Assembly: GCA_037954665.1 (NCBI GenBank)
Contig: JBBMOL010000137.1
Location: 1,240,001-1,304,000, forward strand
From: Laguncularia racemosa
Taxonomy: Eukaryota; Streptophyta; Magnoliopsida; Myrtales; Combretaceae
DNA length: 64,000 nucleotides
Direction of reading: 5' to 3'
Shown: positions 21,961-32,811 of the stretch, piece after piece
Numbering within the stretch: the first letter of the stretch is position 1
Layout of the letters: every line of letters starts with the position of its first letter
Translations under genes and position numbers: made by a program
The notes under the pieces: generated by a model
Database searches by the model: none
What the model was told of the DNA's origin: nothing
What the model saw: only the letters and a program-made list of their open reading frames with translations

Positions 21961-22686
21961 GGTATTTATACCCTTTTTAATAACCGTACCCCTCATTTTC
22001 AATACACTCTCATCTACATATCTTTTCTCTCTATACATCATTTACTTTCCATTCCCTTGTTGGTTTCCCTCTCCCATTGCTTTGACAAGGTAAGATCTTT
22101 CTCATTCTTTTTCCTTTCTCTTGCTTCCCTCTCTATTTTCTCACTCAATGTCAGATTTCCATGTGAATGTGGCATGTTATGACATGTGGAGGATAATGAA
22201 ACCTTAGGGCTTTTGTTTATCTGAGTATGGATGATGTTTTTCATGTGATTTGTGAAGTTTTTCCATTCTCCATTGCTCGATCGCTGTTTGGATTAGAAAA
22301 TCTAGGGTTTCGAACCGTTCATGCGTGATCCTTTGTGATTAGAACGTATTTTGGATTGCATGCTAAAGGGATTTTTGCTTTAAGCACCATTAGTGCATGT
22401 GATTGATGATTCTCTCGTAATTTCTTGCAATACATGGCCGTTTATGAGTTGTTTTTCAAATTTTGGCGGGGATTTTCTGATATACACGGCTACAATACAC
22501 TCCCGTGCCCAAGAACCGTGTATGATACTGTGAACCTTAATTTTGATGGTTTTGCGTGCTTCCGTGATGTTAATGGTGGAGTTCCTTGTTTGCGATGTGG
22601 TTATTTGATGTATTACCTACGGGCTTTGTTTGTTTTAGACTCTTTTATTCTTGGTATGATCAAGTTCTGCTTATTTCCCCTTTCAG
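21961..22686 (+). promoter_or_regulatory. Putative internal promoter, leader and intron for third ORF of E
   Basis: A TATA-like ggtatttataccc (21960-21972) is followed by a C/T-rich leader, a strong splice donor gacaag/gtaaga (GT at 22090-22091), 597 bp of T-rich intron-like sequence, and a polypyrimidine tract with cag ending at 22686, directly against the ATG at 22687. This arrangement would make a spliced subgenomic mRNA for the third ORF. Element J has a similar TATA, C/T leader and donor layout. Confidence 0.5.
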
Positions 22687-23906
22687 ATGCCACGCGTCAA
22701 GACTATTGCTCAAAAGAAGAAAAGAAGCCGATCCGAAACGGGTAGTTCAAGCCAATCTGAAGCTCTTCGATACCCTGTAAATATTCGAGAGAAGGATAAA
22801 GAACTCTTTACCCTATATAAGTCAAAAAAGGTCATTAAACCGAATGTGGTGTTGGACTGGGACATTTTGAGAAGATTTGGGTTGGTCCAACAATTTGAGA
22901 GGCTCTTAGCTGACCGACCTGGTTTCACCTGTTCATGATCAAAGAAGACTTATACGAGGAGTTAATTCTTACTTTCTTAGCCACCTTCAAGATCTCAGGA
23001 ACAATGAATGCTGGTGTAAGAAACGAAGTTGAGTTTCTGGCCTAGGGTGAGTACCATAAGATGTCCATGACTGAGTTCATAGAGGCTATGGGCATCTATG
23101 ATGGGGGTTTTCTTCAAACCCCTAAGTTTCGCGCCCTTCCAGTTTCGTGGGGCCCAGCGAACTCTATCTCTTTATGGACTCGGTATGGTATTGGTGCCTA
23201 CAGTGCCTCTCACACCAAGGCCTCTCAACTGAGAAATAGAGTACATCATATCCTACATTACATTATGGCTCGCTCTACCACTGGTAGGATCGATTCAGAG
23301 GGCATTGTTAACGCTAGAGACTTATTTCAGTTGTGGGCCATGTATACTGGAACCCGCGTCAATGTGGGTGTTTTTGCCACTTTTTGTCTTCAGCGCTAGG
23401 TAGAGGAAGGATCGAAAGGGGTTTTCCTAGGTGCTCTAATTATTAGAATTTTGAAAAATCTGGGTCTATTCCCACATCGAGCACCTAGTGATTTCATTGG
23501 GCGATCTCTGAAGCTTAAAGCCAGGATATTAAGCGATTGGAATTTTCAACCAATTGACGCTGGCGCTGAAGAGGAAATAGGGGAAGAGGAAGAAAAAGAA
23601 CCACAACTGCAGGCTGAACCGTCCGTCCATGTGCAGATGCTAGAGTTGGTTTCTCAGCTATCGCGTGATGTGGGAGAGATAAAGAAAAGCCAGAAGATGA
23701 TGAAGTAGAAGATCACTAAGATGGAAAAACGGCAGAAGGGACTGAAGAAGTTTTTAATCGATTGCTTCACCAAGCTTGGTGAGAAGTTAGACATTCAGTT
23801 CTCTTCCTGTGCTAGCTCAAGCGAAGAAGACGTGATCCCTCCCGAACCGATCAGCCGACAAAGGCATACTGAGGGAGGATCGTCTTCTGCTCCACCTGCT
23901 CCATAA
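22687..23906 (+). pseudogene. third ORF of element E (Athila ORF-1-like / plant transposon protein)
   Basis: The ATG at 22687 opens a basic N-terminus (PRVKTIAQKKKRSRS) that looks like a nuclear signal, then a globular region with VVLDWDILRRFGL. A frameshift lies between 22930 and 22950. The frame then continues to 23906 through EYHKMSMTEFIEAMGIYDGG (about 23048-23107) and an RDLFQLW segment, ending in an acidic, coiled, serine-rich tail. There are in-frame stops near 23042, at 23397 and at 23706. I see no transmembrane segment or signal peptide, so an envelope role is not supported. It resembles the poorly understood ORF of Athila-group elements. Function unknown. Confidence 0.6.
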
Positions 23907-24375
23907 GAGGAAAGCCTCCACAGACTAAGTAAGGAGCGAATGGTTGCTGAGGAAAGCTCCGACGATGAAGATTATGTGTCTGAGAAGGATGATGACTGAT
24001 TTTTCCTAACTATTTGCTAACTTGTCTGTCTAACCCTGAATTATTTTTGTTGACTATTCGCTGTGACTTTGACTATCTGTGATAAACTTGGATGATATTG
24101 ACTTGTGCTTATTTGTTTTGGTGATAATCATTTCTTTTAGTTTCTCTTTTAGTGTGTTCTGTTTTTAGGATTTTATCTATACCCATTTAGACTTTCGATG
24201 GTGCTGATTGAATGTTGAAAGCTGATGATCTCAGAAGGATGATTCGAGGATTTTGCACTTTAATGGAGTTTCCCCTGTGAATGACTTGCCACTTATAGAT
24301 TTCAGGGGAGTTTCACTTTTCTTTCTCCTTTTATTTTCCTTGTTTCTATTTTCTTTCCTTAGTGTACTTTGTGGG
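23907..24375 (+). other. Untranslated region after third ORF of E
   Basis: A T-rich stretch without a recognisable gene between the third ORF and the internal hairpin-polypurine module. The short ORF at 24253-24453 runs through that hairpin and is not credible as a gene. Confidence 0.5.
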
Positions 24376-24414
24376 CAGACATTGGGGACAATGTCTGATT
24401 TTAAGTGTGGGAAA
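24376..24414 (+). promoter_or_regulatory. Internal hairpin-polypurine module of E
   Basis: A perfect 9-bp stem, CAGACATTG and CAATGTCTG, with a GGGA loop (24376-24397) is followed by ttaagtgtgggaaagg. It has the same layout as the terminal module at 25578-25618 but with an unrelated stem sequence. Confidence 0.65.
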
Positions 24415-25577
24415 GGGAATAGAAAGAACAGAAAGATATCACAAGAGCAATGAACTTATGAACTTTTAAATGCTCAATTTCCCTTGTTTAAGTAACATTT
24501 AGAAGCTTAATGATGATGAGAAATAGTTGCTCAGGAAACATAAAATTCCACTTGTATAGGCAGCTATTTCATGGAAAATTTTTCGAATTTTGCATTATTC
24601 TCTTATTTTGTATTCTCTTTACCTTTTTAGAGTTATAGTATGGTATCCATGTGAGGGAGACTTACTTGTTATTTAGGCTTTCATTTCAAATTTAAGATTT
24701 GATTTTGCGATCTTGAATGAAGGAACAAGTGATACTTATAGCTTGGTGACTTTCCCTTACAAAAATAATGGAATAGAACACAAATTGGGAGTAATTTGAT
24801 GATAAAAAAAATGATGAACAATAACAAATAGTTCAGAAGTGGATCTCATTGACTCGAGTAATTAAGTCCAAGGGGTGCCCTTTCGGGGGAATAACATCTA
24901 TTGACTTGGGTGATGAACTCGGGATCATTGGCTGAAAGCTCGCTACAAGGGTTATGAGTAAAATCCGAGAAAACTGAACTAAATGAGGCTTTAAATTAGA
25001 ATATTTGGATTCGAGTGGTAGAGGTTCGAAGGGGTATCTTAAAACCTAGTAGCCTAAGATCGTCTGGTCTGGGACTTACTGGCTAAGGAAACCGCTCTTA
25101 TTCACTAAAAGAAAGGAATTGATTAGTTAATTCAACCCGAACAAGTAAATCCAAGGGACGCCCTCTATGTTTGAGGGGATAACGTCTGTTAACTTGGGTG
25201 ACGAGCCCGGGATTATCGATTAAAAGTTCGTTACATGGGTTAATTGACTAAGAAAAGGTACTAAAAGGTTGAACTCCCAATCCAAAAAGGGAAAAAGATC
25301 TAGGAAATAAGTGGATGTATATGCCTGAGTTCTATGATTGTAAGTCTGATCTTAACCTTGAGATTTTTGGTTAAATGATAAAGGGTAAGAGTTTCACTTA
25401 CTTGGATTAATACTGGAAATCGACTATTGGTATTTTGAATACAAGTGCTTAATAAGATTGAGTGATAAGAAAGGCGAATTGTGGAAAATGGTGGCTATCC
25501 TGGTATAAAGTGGGGTTAATGATTGAATTTCTTCATGAGTTTTAAGAATTCTAAGAATTGAGACTTCCATATGTGTA
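24415..25577 (+). other. 3' untranslated region of E with duplicated block
   Basis: No gene is seen. A block of about 100 bp is present twice, at 24863-24955 and 25144-25245, sharing a gtccaagg start, a cttgggtga centre and a cgggat stretch. A related block is in F at 36715-36785. The region lies between the two hairpin-polypurine modules. Confidence 0.55.
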
Positions 25578-25618
25578 ATTTGCTTGAGGACAAGCAAATG
25601 CTTAAGTGTGGGGAAATT
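25578..25618 (+). promoter_or_regulatory. Terminal hairpin and polypurine tract of E
   Basis: A perfect 9-bp stem, ATTTGCTTG and CAAGCAAAT, with an AGGA loop (25578-25599) is followed after two bases by ttaagtgtggggaaat and the LTR start. The purine tract is the plus-strand primer by position. Confidence 0.75.
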
Positions 25619-27146
25619 TGATAAATCTATTTTTACTCTTATAATTGGAGATGATTAAGTCAATTTTTGAGATAATTGGGCGTGAAAATATAAGATTATG
25701 ATGTTTAATTGATTTATATTTCATGTTCAGGTGTGGAAAAGGATGATTTGATGAAAAGTATTTAAATTCAAGACGAATTGGAGATAAAAGCAAGTAAAAA
25801 GGGAATGCTTTAAAGTTAAGGGAAGTCACACGGTTTTACAAACGGCCGTGTGAAGGAATCAGGAGACTACACGGTTCGGATACACGGGCGTGTATCCGAC
25901 CGTGTATCAGCGTGGAAGAAGAGTTTTCAGGACAGACCGGTACACGGTTGGAATACACACCCGTGTAATCAACCGTATACGAAGAACAAAGAAGACAGAG
26001 ATATACACGGCTATTGCAAACGGCCGTGTGGGATATACACGCCCAGAGTTCACTGACTCAGAGAGATACACGGTTTATCTACACGCCCGTATAGTATGAC
26101 CATGTGTCTATCGAAGGAAAGATATCTTTAAATCTTTCGTCCATATTTGAAGGATATCTTCTACACGCCAGAAAAGAAGCTACCCTAGGTATAAATAGTC
26201 GTCTTTAAAGAGAGAGAAAGAGGAAAGAAGGCAGAAAACACATCCTGAAATTTTGGGAGAACAACAACAGTCAAAGGAATTTTCGAGCTTTAATTCTAGA
26301 AGTGTTTCACACATGGATTTGATTATTTCGTTTTGTTATTCCTTGAGAACCATGTGTAGCTAATTATTTCGTACCCGAATCTTACGAAAGTCTGATTACT
26401 ATGTAACATTGGGTTTATTGCAAAATTAATGACGATTGAGCATCTCTGATTTCATCCATGTTGTTTATTATATATTGTTGATTTGATGTTTGGCCAGCAT
26501 TAGATTACATTGATTTCTGATAAGTTGATTGGGAAATCTCTTATTTGAATAGATCATACATCGGATGAAAAGGCTTGTATGCAATCTAGGGATAGAAAGC
26601 ATAAGTTTTCCGTATTAGATTGGATATAATGATTTAATCTAATTGAGAGTTGTGGTATAATCATGCAATTCTGATTGTTGTTAATAAAAGAGGGATCTTT
26701 GTTAATACGGTTAGAATTAGGAGTTAGTGATTTTGGAAGAAACATTAACTTAGTGTTAGATGCCCCGCGGATCAGAGATAATCAGTACTCATTAATTAGT
26801 TTTCTAAGGATTGAAGTTGCATAGTAATTAGATGAGTAGTAAGAGTGGGGTACGCGTTGGAACATTGAATTTGATAATTTAACTCATTGTTTGATATCCA
26901 TTGATTTCATTTCTATTAGATAATTTAGTTTAATTTAGGTAATTTGGTTAAATCAATTCACCTCGAAATTGTGCGATTAGATAGTCGATTCGAGGTTAGT
27001 ATTAGTACTTGTAGATCCCTGAGGGAACGATATCCGTGCTTAAACTCTATACTACTGTAATCGATAGGTGCACTTGCCTAATTGATCGCAAGGAAGAGTC
27101 GGAGTAAAAAGGATTTTAATTTGTATGATTGCGATTTCAATCAACA
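25619..27146 (+). mobile_element. 3' LTR of element E
   Basis: 1,528 bp, TGATAAATC to caatcaaca. It is almost identical to the 5' LTR. The core of the first palindrome reads GGGC (25886-25889) where the 5' LTR reads GCCC (17191-17194). Palindrome units lie at 25867-25907 and 25940-25980. Confidence 0.85.
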
Positions 27147-27210
27147 TAGACGCAAATCATGTAATTGTCTAGGAGTAGGTTTTTATTTTTGTTGGATTCG
27201 ACACCCATCA
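27147..27210 (+). mobile_element. 5' LTR of F, last part
   Basis: This tail matches 38883-38946 of the 3' LTR of F, completing the LTR interrupted by element E. The first five bases, tagac, are the target duplication of E. Confidence 0.85.
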
Positions 27211-27215
27211 AATTT

Positions 27216-27235
27216 TGGCGCCGTTGCCGGGTATT
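27216..27235 (+). other. Primer binding site of element F (tRNA-Asp type)
   Basis: tggcgccgttgccgggtatt, five bases after the LTR end, is the Athila-type primer site and is closer to consensus than that of E. Confidence 0.75.
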
Positions 27236-27261
27236 GGTGTCAAATTTATTTCTATTCTTGT

Positions 27262-28478
27262 ATGACTCGTTCTTCTCATACAAGTGAACTCACTTATAAT
27301 CCGAAGATTGAGAAGACTCTTAAGAGGCTGCGAAGAGAAGCTAGATCATCCCCTAGACTGAACTTGGCATCGGATTTATCTGATTCATCCATTGATTCTA
27401 AAAAAGAAGACGATATGGCAAATCCTGAAAGAACATTGAGAGAATTGGCTGCACCGGATGTGAATCAACAACCACTTTGTATTCACTATCTTGAATTGGC
27501 TGTTGAATTTGAGTTGAAATCTGGGTTGATACATCCGCTACCCACCTTTCATGGTCTTGAGAATGAAGAACCTCACAAACATTTGAAAGAGTTTCATATA
27601 GTGTGTTCTAGTATGAGGCCGCAAGGAATAACCGACGATCAAATCAAGTTACGTGCTTTTCCATTTTCTTTAAGTACTAGAGCTAAAGATTAGTTGTTTT
27701 ATTTGCCTCATTGCAAGATGACAATCATGAGCACGCTAATGCTGTAGGAGGATTCCCAGGACAGCCACAAAGGAAATATGATCCTTACTCGAATACTTAT
27801 AATCCTAGATGGAGGGATCATCCTAACTTCAGATATGGCAATAAACCACAAAACTTCCAACAATTCTAACCTAAGCCATCAAACCAAGTACCACAAGCTC
27901 CTTCCACTTCAGGTATGTCTCTTGAGGAAATTGTTAAATCACTTACTGTTAATACAAAACAATTTCAGGATGAGACAAAGTAGAGCATTCACAACTTGGA
28001 AAATCAGGTAAGCCAACTTGCTTCTTCTATAAACAGGTTAGAAACTCAAGGTAAGTTACCCTCTCAGACTATCACAAATCCAAAGCAAAGCGCTAATGCA
28101 ATTACCTTGAGAAGTGGAACGAAATTGCAGGGATCAAATGAGAAAGGACACCGAACTAATCTTAAGGATGAGATTGAGAAAGAGACTACAACTCCGGACC
28201 AGCTGAACAACCAGACCAAAGGATCCCTCGTTGAACCACCAAAGGTCATGACAACAGCACCTCCTTTCCCTTCTAGATTAGCGAAAACCAAGAATGAAGC
28301 TGAAGGAAAGGAGATTCTTGAAACTTTTCGCAAAATTGAGGTAAATATTCCTTTGCTGGATGCAATTAAGCAAGTACCTCATTATGCTAAATTTCTCAAA
28401 GAATTATGCACTAACAAAAGAAAGCTGAAAGGTAATGAAAAGATTAGTGTGGGTGAGAATGTTTCAGCTATTCTTTAG
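27262..28478 (+). pseudogene. gag of element F
   Basis: The start at 27262 (MTRSSHTSELTYNP) corresponds to the E start. The N-terminal acidic region and the first part of the gag core (FHGLENEEPHKHLKEF, about 27548-27595) are visible. After RAKD there is a stop (27691-27693), and the central gag core is missing: the reading resumes near 27710 in the proline/asparagine-rich region. The coiled segment NLENQVSQLASSINRLETQG follows and leads to LRSGTKLQ (about 28110) and the linker. Further stops are at 27981 and 28476, both TAG where a CAG glutamine is expected. The deletion removes most of the capsid domain. Confidence 0.75.
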
Positions 28479-29904
28479 AAGAAGCTTCCTCCTAAATGTA
28501 AGGATCCAGGTATGTTTACTATTCCTTGCAAAATAGGTAATCTTGGAATCACTAAAGCTATGTGTGATTTAGGCACTTCAATCAATGTTATGCCTTTGTC
28601 TGTTTATCAATGTTTGAATGTTGGTCCCTTGAAGGAAACAGGTGTTATTGTTCAACTTGCTGATAGGTCCAATGTTTATCCTGAGGGATTTCTAGAAGAT
28701 GTTTTAGTACAAGTTAATGGGTTGGTTTTCCCTGCAGATTTTTATGTGCTTGACATGGAGAATGATGATTCTCGTAATTCATCGATGATATTATTAGGGA
28801 GACCATTTCTTAAGACATCCAGAACGAAAATTGATGTACATGACGGTAACCTCACTATGGAATTTGATGGTAAAGTGGTTAAATTTAACATTTATGATGC
28901 CATGAAATATCCTAGTGATATCTCCCCTGTTTTTGTTGTGGATGTTATTGACCCATTAACACAGGTTACATTTGACTTGATAGACGATGATGAGTTGAAA
29001 ATTGTACTCAATAGGAGTCTTACTATTAATGCATTCAAAACTCTTAAGGAGAAGCTTGTAATATCCTCTGATTTGCAGGACATGATTTGGTTGTTGGAAT
29101 CATTAAAACCTATCAGGTATGATGTGTCCTACATTAATTTACCCCCTTCTAACACAATACTTCTTCCCTCTATTGTGCAGGCACCCAAGCTGGAATTAAA
29201 ACCCTTACCCGAACATCTAAAGTACATTTTCTTAGGAGAAAATGAGACTCTTGCTGTGATAGTCTCCAACAAACTAAGTACTTTAGAAGAAGAAAAGTTG
29301 ATTCGGGTGTTGAGAGAGTATAAAGAAGCCATTGGATGGTCCATAGCTGATATCAAAGGACTAAGCCCCTCCACATGCATGCACAAGATTTTAATGGAAG
29401 ATAATTGCAAACCTTCAAGGGAAGTTCAGCGTCGTTTGAATCCGCCTATGATGGAAGTAGTTAAGAAAGAGATCTTAAAACTTCTTGATGCAGGTATGAT
29501 CTATCCAATTTCCGACAGCAAATGGGTAAGTCCAATTCAAGTTGTTCCAAAGAAAACAGGCTTAACTGTGATTGAAAACTCTAATGGTGAGTTAATTCCC
29601 ACTCGAGTTCAGAATGGATGGAGGGTTTGTGTTGATTACAGGAAGTTAAATGCGTCAACTAGAAAAGAACACTTCCCTCTTCCTTTTCTTGATCAGATGC
29701 TTGAACGTTTGGTTGGCCATTCTCACCATTGTTGTCTTGATGGTTATTCAGGTTTTCATCAAATTCCAGTGGCGCTGGAAGATCAAGAGAAGACTACCTT
29801 CACATGTCCATTCGGTACTTTTGCGTATCGAAGGATGCCTTTTGGGCTCTGCAATGCCCCAGCAACATTCCAAAGGTGTATGGTTAGTATATTTTCAGAT
29901 TATG
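28479..29904 (+). pseudogene. protease and N-terminal reverse transcriptase of element F
   Basis: The frame is open from 28479 up to the insertion of N. Protease: AMCDLGTSINVMP (about 28557-28596), LADRS, and MILLGRPFL (about 28788-28814). A linker of about 150 codons follows, then RT with PEHLKYIFLGEN, HKILMEDN, RRLNPPMMEVVKKEI, VSPIQVVPKK, WRVCVDYRKLN (about 29620-29650), then FLDQMLERL and RRMPFGLCNAPATFQRCM. It breaks off three residues after IFSDY. Element N sits immediately before the catalytic FMDD, which resumes at 33740. This is the best preserved pol segment among the Athila copies here. Confidence 0.88.
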
Positions 29905-30827
29905 TGATGTGCCTAAAGAGGGGTCAAGCACAATCAACTAAAAAGGGATGAATTGTCAATGATCATCCACGTCACACAAGAAGGAAAAACCCTTAATTCC
30001 TCAAGAAATCCGAAATATTGATGAAAATCCAAAAGGATATAAAGAACAATCGATGGCTAGATTTTCAATGAATGAATAATAGAAAATGAAATGAGATTCC
30101 AATTCAAATCGAATTACTCCAAATCTGAAATTTAGAACCCTAATTTCACAAGAACAAGAACAACATAGAAGTAACTAATTCCTCACCAGATATGACGCAC
30201 TAGTTTGGAGTTAGGATCAACTTGTAATTTGTTGATATGACTCACAACAAATTCAAGTCCACTCGCCACAATTTCACTAAGGAAATTGATAAGAGCAAAT
30301 GCTTGCAAGAGGCACTCTCTCACGGCACAAAGGGGGTGTTTTCTCAAATGTTCAAAAAGCTCCTCAAAAACCCTAATTTGCAAGTATTTATACTTGCACC
30401 CTTTAGGGTTAGAATGACTAAAAAATCACAACTATGCCACTATAGGGTGGCCGGTCCTAAAGGTAAAATACAACCAAATAAAATGTCCCATAAAGCTTAC
30501 AAAATAAATGGTTCAAACATAAATTACAAGTAAAGAAAATAATCTTCGGCAGGCTAGCTTCATGATGGAATCCGTCGGTTCAACTCATCGCCGGTTCAGG
30601 TCGGTCCATAGATAACTCACAAGCTGAGTCTTAGTGAGTTTATCCATCGCCTTGTGAAACCAAATAAGCATACCTGTTGGAATATACAATTCATGAATAA
30701 GATAAAAGAGGTTAGATAATAATTTATTCTGAGGTTGATCTGCTTGAAATGGGCCCTCATTGCCAAGATTTGAAATCCTTCAATTTTTGTCCTAATGATA
30801 GGTCTTGTCGGATTTTGATTCCCATCA
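29905..30827 (-). mobile_element. 3' LTR of element N
   Basis: 923 bp; on the minus strand TGATGGGAATC to GGCACATCA. It carries the palindromic TATA box at 30379-30398 (arms TGCAAGTAT and ATACTTGCA). The first 200 bp encode the tail of the reading frame at 30617-31258. Confidence 0.9.
30379..30398 (-). promoter_or_regulatory. Palindromic TATA box, left LTR of N
   Basis: Arms TGCAAGTAT and ATACTTGCA. The outermost pair is T-A where H and L have A-T, a paired change that keeps the symmetry. The right LTR copy (33288-33307) has one mismatch. Confidence 0.6.
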
Positions 30828-31258
30828 TCTCCTTGGACCTCAAAAAGATTTGACCTCAAATCTTGCAGTTCAAATGCAGCAGAGACTCTGTTTCCCAAAA
30901 GTAATCCATTTGAAGGAGTATCTCTACAGAATCCCAATATCTGAAATACTATAGTAGATGATTGTTTTCTTTCCTCCATCTTTAGGATGTATCTCTCCTG
31001 TAACAAAAACAAGGACTCATTATCGACTGATGTTTCCTCTATCTCAACACTTTCCAACGAGTTTGTTTCCTTTGACTCATCCCTGTTATGCTGATCCCTA
31101 GAGTCTTCTAACAATTGGTCCAACTGATCATTACCTTCAGAAACCTCTGAAGGTTGGCACAGTGGTGTTTGACATCTTTCATCTGTGGAACCCTTATCTT
31201 CAAGTGAAGGCATTTGTAGCTCTGCACACTCTGAGCCTCTAGGTGGTCTAAATTCCAT
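30617..31258 (-). CDS. C-terminal frame of element N with CR-like tail
   Basis: A 213-codon frame on the minus strand. The first half is rich in Glu, Asp and Ser. In the middle is LLQERYILKMEERKQSS. Then comes DLRSNLFEVQGDD (about residues 138-150) and NPTRPII, which align with DLRTNPFQEEGNDE and PPGPIT at the integrase end of element A, and the frame continues into the LTR. In CRM elements this tail is the CR motif. Here it remains without the integrase core. It starts in another frame from the upstream gag-like frame, so a frameshift or splice may join them. Coding status is uncertain. Confidence 0.5.
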   Translation of the reverse strand: MEFRPPRGSECAELQMPSLEDKGSTDERCQTPLCQPSEVSEGNDQLDQLLEDSRDQHNRDESKETNSLESVEIEETSVDNESLFLLQERYILKMEERKQSSTIVFQILGFCRDTPSNGLLLGNRVSAAFELQDLRSNLFEVQGDDGNQNPTRPIIRTKIEGFQILAMRAHFKQINLRINYYLTSFILFMNCIFQQVCLFGFTRRWINSLRLSL

Positions 31259-31533
31259 TTCTGGGAAGGGTTTTTAAGTCCAAAATTACCAACTCTATCT
31301 TCTCTAAGAGCATGATAATCTCCCTTTGCTCTAGGTGGCTCCTGAAGGTGTACCACTGGTGGTGGTGGCAATGTCATCCTATCAATCCTTGTTGCTAATG
31401 TAGTAACAAGTTTTCTAAGGTCCCGAAGTTGTTCATCTAAGGTCCTCCCACCTGCAACATTAGAACCCTGACCTCCACCAATTTGACTATATGCTACATC
31501 ACTCATTCCTCCATTCACACTATTAATAGACAT
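31108..31533 (-). CDS. gag-like N-terminal frame of element N
   Basis: A 141-codon frame starting MSINSVNGGMSDVAYS. It contains a heptad-like stretch, TLDEQLRDLRKLVTTLATRI (about residues 31-50), followed by a proline run, resembling the coiled N-terminal region of gag. A similar frame occurs in element I (62309-62488: LHDLTTIVANLATLVDQI). It overlaps the frame at 30617-31258 in another register. I cannot see a full capsid core or a zinc knuckle. It may be a packaging-related remnant. Confidence 0.5.
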   Translation of the reverse strand: MSINSVNGGMSDVAYSQIGGGQGSNVAGGRTLDEQLRDLRKLVTTLATRIDRMTLPPPPVVHLQEPPRAKGDYHALREDRVGNFGLKNPSQKWNLDHLEAQSVQSYKCLHLKIRVPQMKDVKHHCANLQRFLKVMISWTNC

Positions 31534-32811
31534 TTTTGTGGATGCAATCTATTTGATGTACCAATGTAATGTCTAGTAATTGTAGCACACTTGCTTCACA
31601 AAAACAATTCATGCCAAAAACCAACTCACTCCGCCACTTATACACTTTACATACAACACAATAAATTCACGCAACAATAATATGTTGCAACTCTTCACTT
31701 CCACGGTAGCAACAAACAAAACTAACTAAAATGCTCCTTTAAATGGCAACAACAACAAGAAACGGCAACAACAACTATACACTCCACTTCCACCGCAACT
31801 TACATACATACACGGCAACAAATTCACAAGTGACAACCTTAATGCAACTTTGCCACAAATGGTAAGAATCAATTTCAAATTCAAATGAAATATAATCAAT
31901 ACCACTCTTAACTACTTGAAGTAAATGGATGTGTTTCAATTCAAATTGTTTCCTTTTCTTCCACACAATTCAAATCTGGAAATTATACACTTTCACTTCC
32001 AATTTGCACAACACAACACCATATATGCTCCTACTCAATCACGGTGCATTTCTCCACTTGTATAACATTCTTCAACCGAAATAAACATAAGAAGGCAGCA
32101 TTTAAATTTGAAAATCAATTCACTTTACTAATTGCAACTCCTCCACATTTGGTAAGATGCAAATTTTCAAATTCAAACAAGCACAATTAACTCCTTCACT
32201 CTTAATGCTTGTTTTGAAATCAAATAACTTCCTTTCTTACACACTAATCAAATCTGGAAAATTGCAAATATCCTCCACAATTCTGAATTCAACAATGCAA
32301 AAACAAACACAATTCCCTTCCTACACAATTTGCACTTCCGAAATTGCACTACCTTCCTCTCCTTCACGGTGAAGTCAAGACAAAAAATTACAACAAGATG
32401 TCTACTTCTACAACAACAAGTTTCAACTTCCCAAGTAAGATACTCACGCCAATTAGTACCAATACAAACAATTCAATTAATCCTCAATTTCAACCAGGAT
32501 CAATCACGTAAACATCAGGGTAACAACAACAAAAAAATACATTCACTTGATCCGAATTTCCACTCCCATGCAATTCGGTTCACAAAGGTAATACCAAAAA
32601 CTTTCAATTCCCAAAACTTCAATCAACAAAACCCTTCTCATATACCTTCAATTAACTTACGGCAAGATGGAAACAAAGGACAATCCTAATTGCAACAATT
32701 CCTCCTCTTAACCATAAGCAACTCACGACAATAGGAAGATAACAATATAAGGATCAAAAATCTCAAATTCAACAATCCCTCCTCTTAACCTTAAGCTCTG
32801 ATACCAAAAGA
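31534..32811 (-). other. Leader and primer site of element N
   Basis: The 1.3-kb leader is A/C-rich and G-poor, with no credible gene. The primer site (minus strand tggtatcagagcttaagg, about 32790-32807) lies four bases from the 5' LTR and fits initiator Met tRNA. Parts match the leader of H at 2681-3771. Confidence 0.6.

Larger units (their letters stand above)
16924..27146 (+). mobile_element. Element E: non-autonomous Athila derivative (gag-PR plus third ORF)
   Basis: A 10.2-kb element with LTRs at 16924-18450 and 25619-27146 (1,527 and 1,528 bp), flanked by tatac (16919-16923) and tagac (27147-27151). The uninterrupted target is visible in F's 3' LTR at 38883-38887 (tatac). It encodes gag and protease, but RT, RNase H and integrase are missing: the frame passes from the first RT residues to the pol end. 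A third ORF follows behind a putative internal promoter and intron. Mobility would need enzymes from a partner such as F. Confidence 0.85.

Noticed and set aside
22687..23906. Envelope-like gene of Athila
   Set aside because: No signal peptide or transmembrane segment is visible, so the third ORF is not called env.
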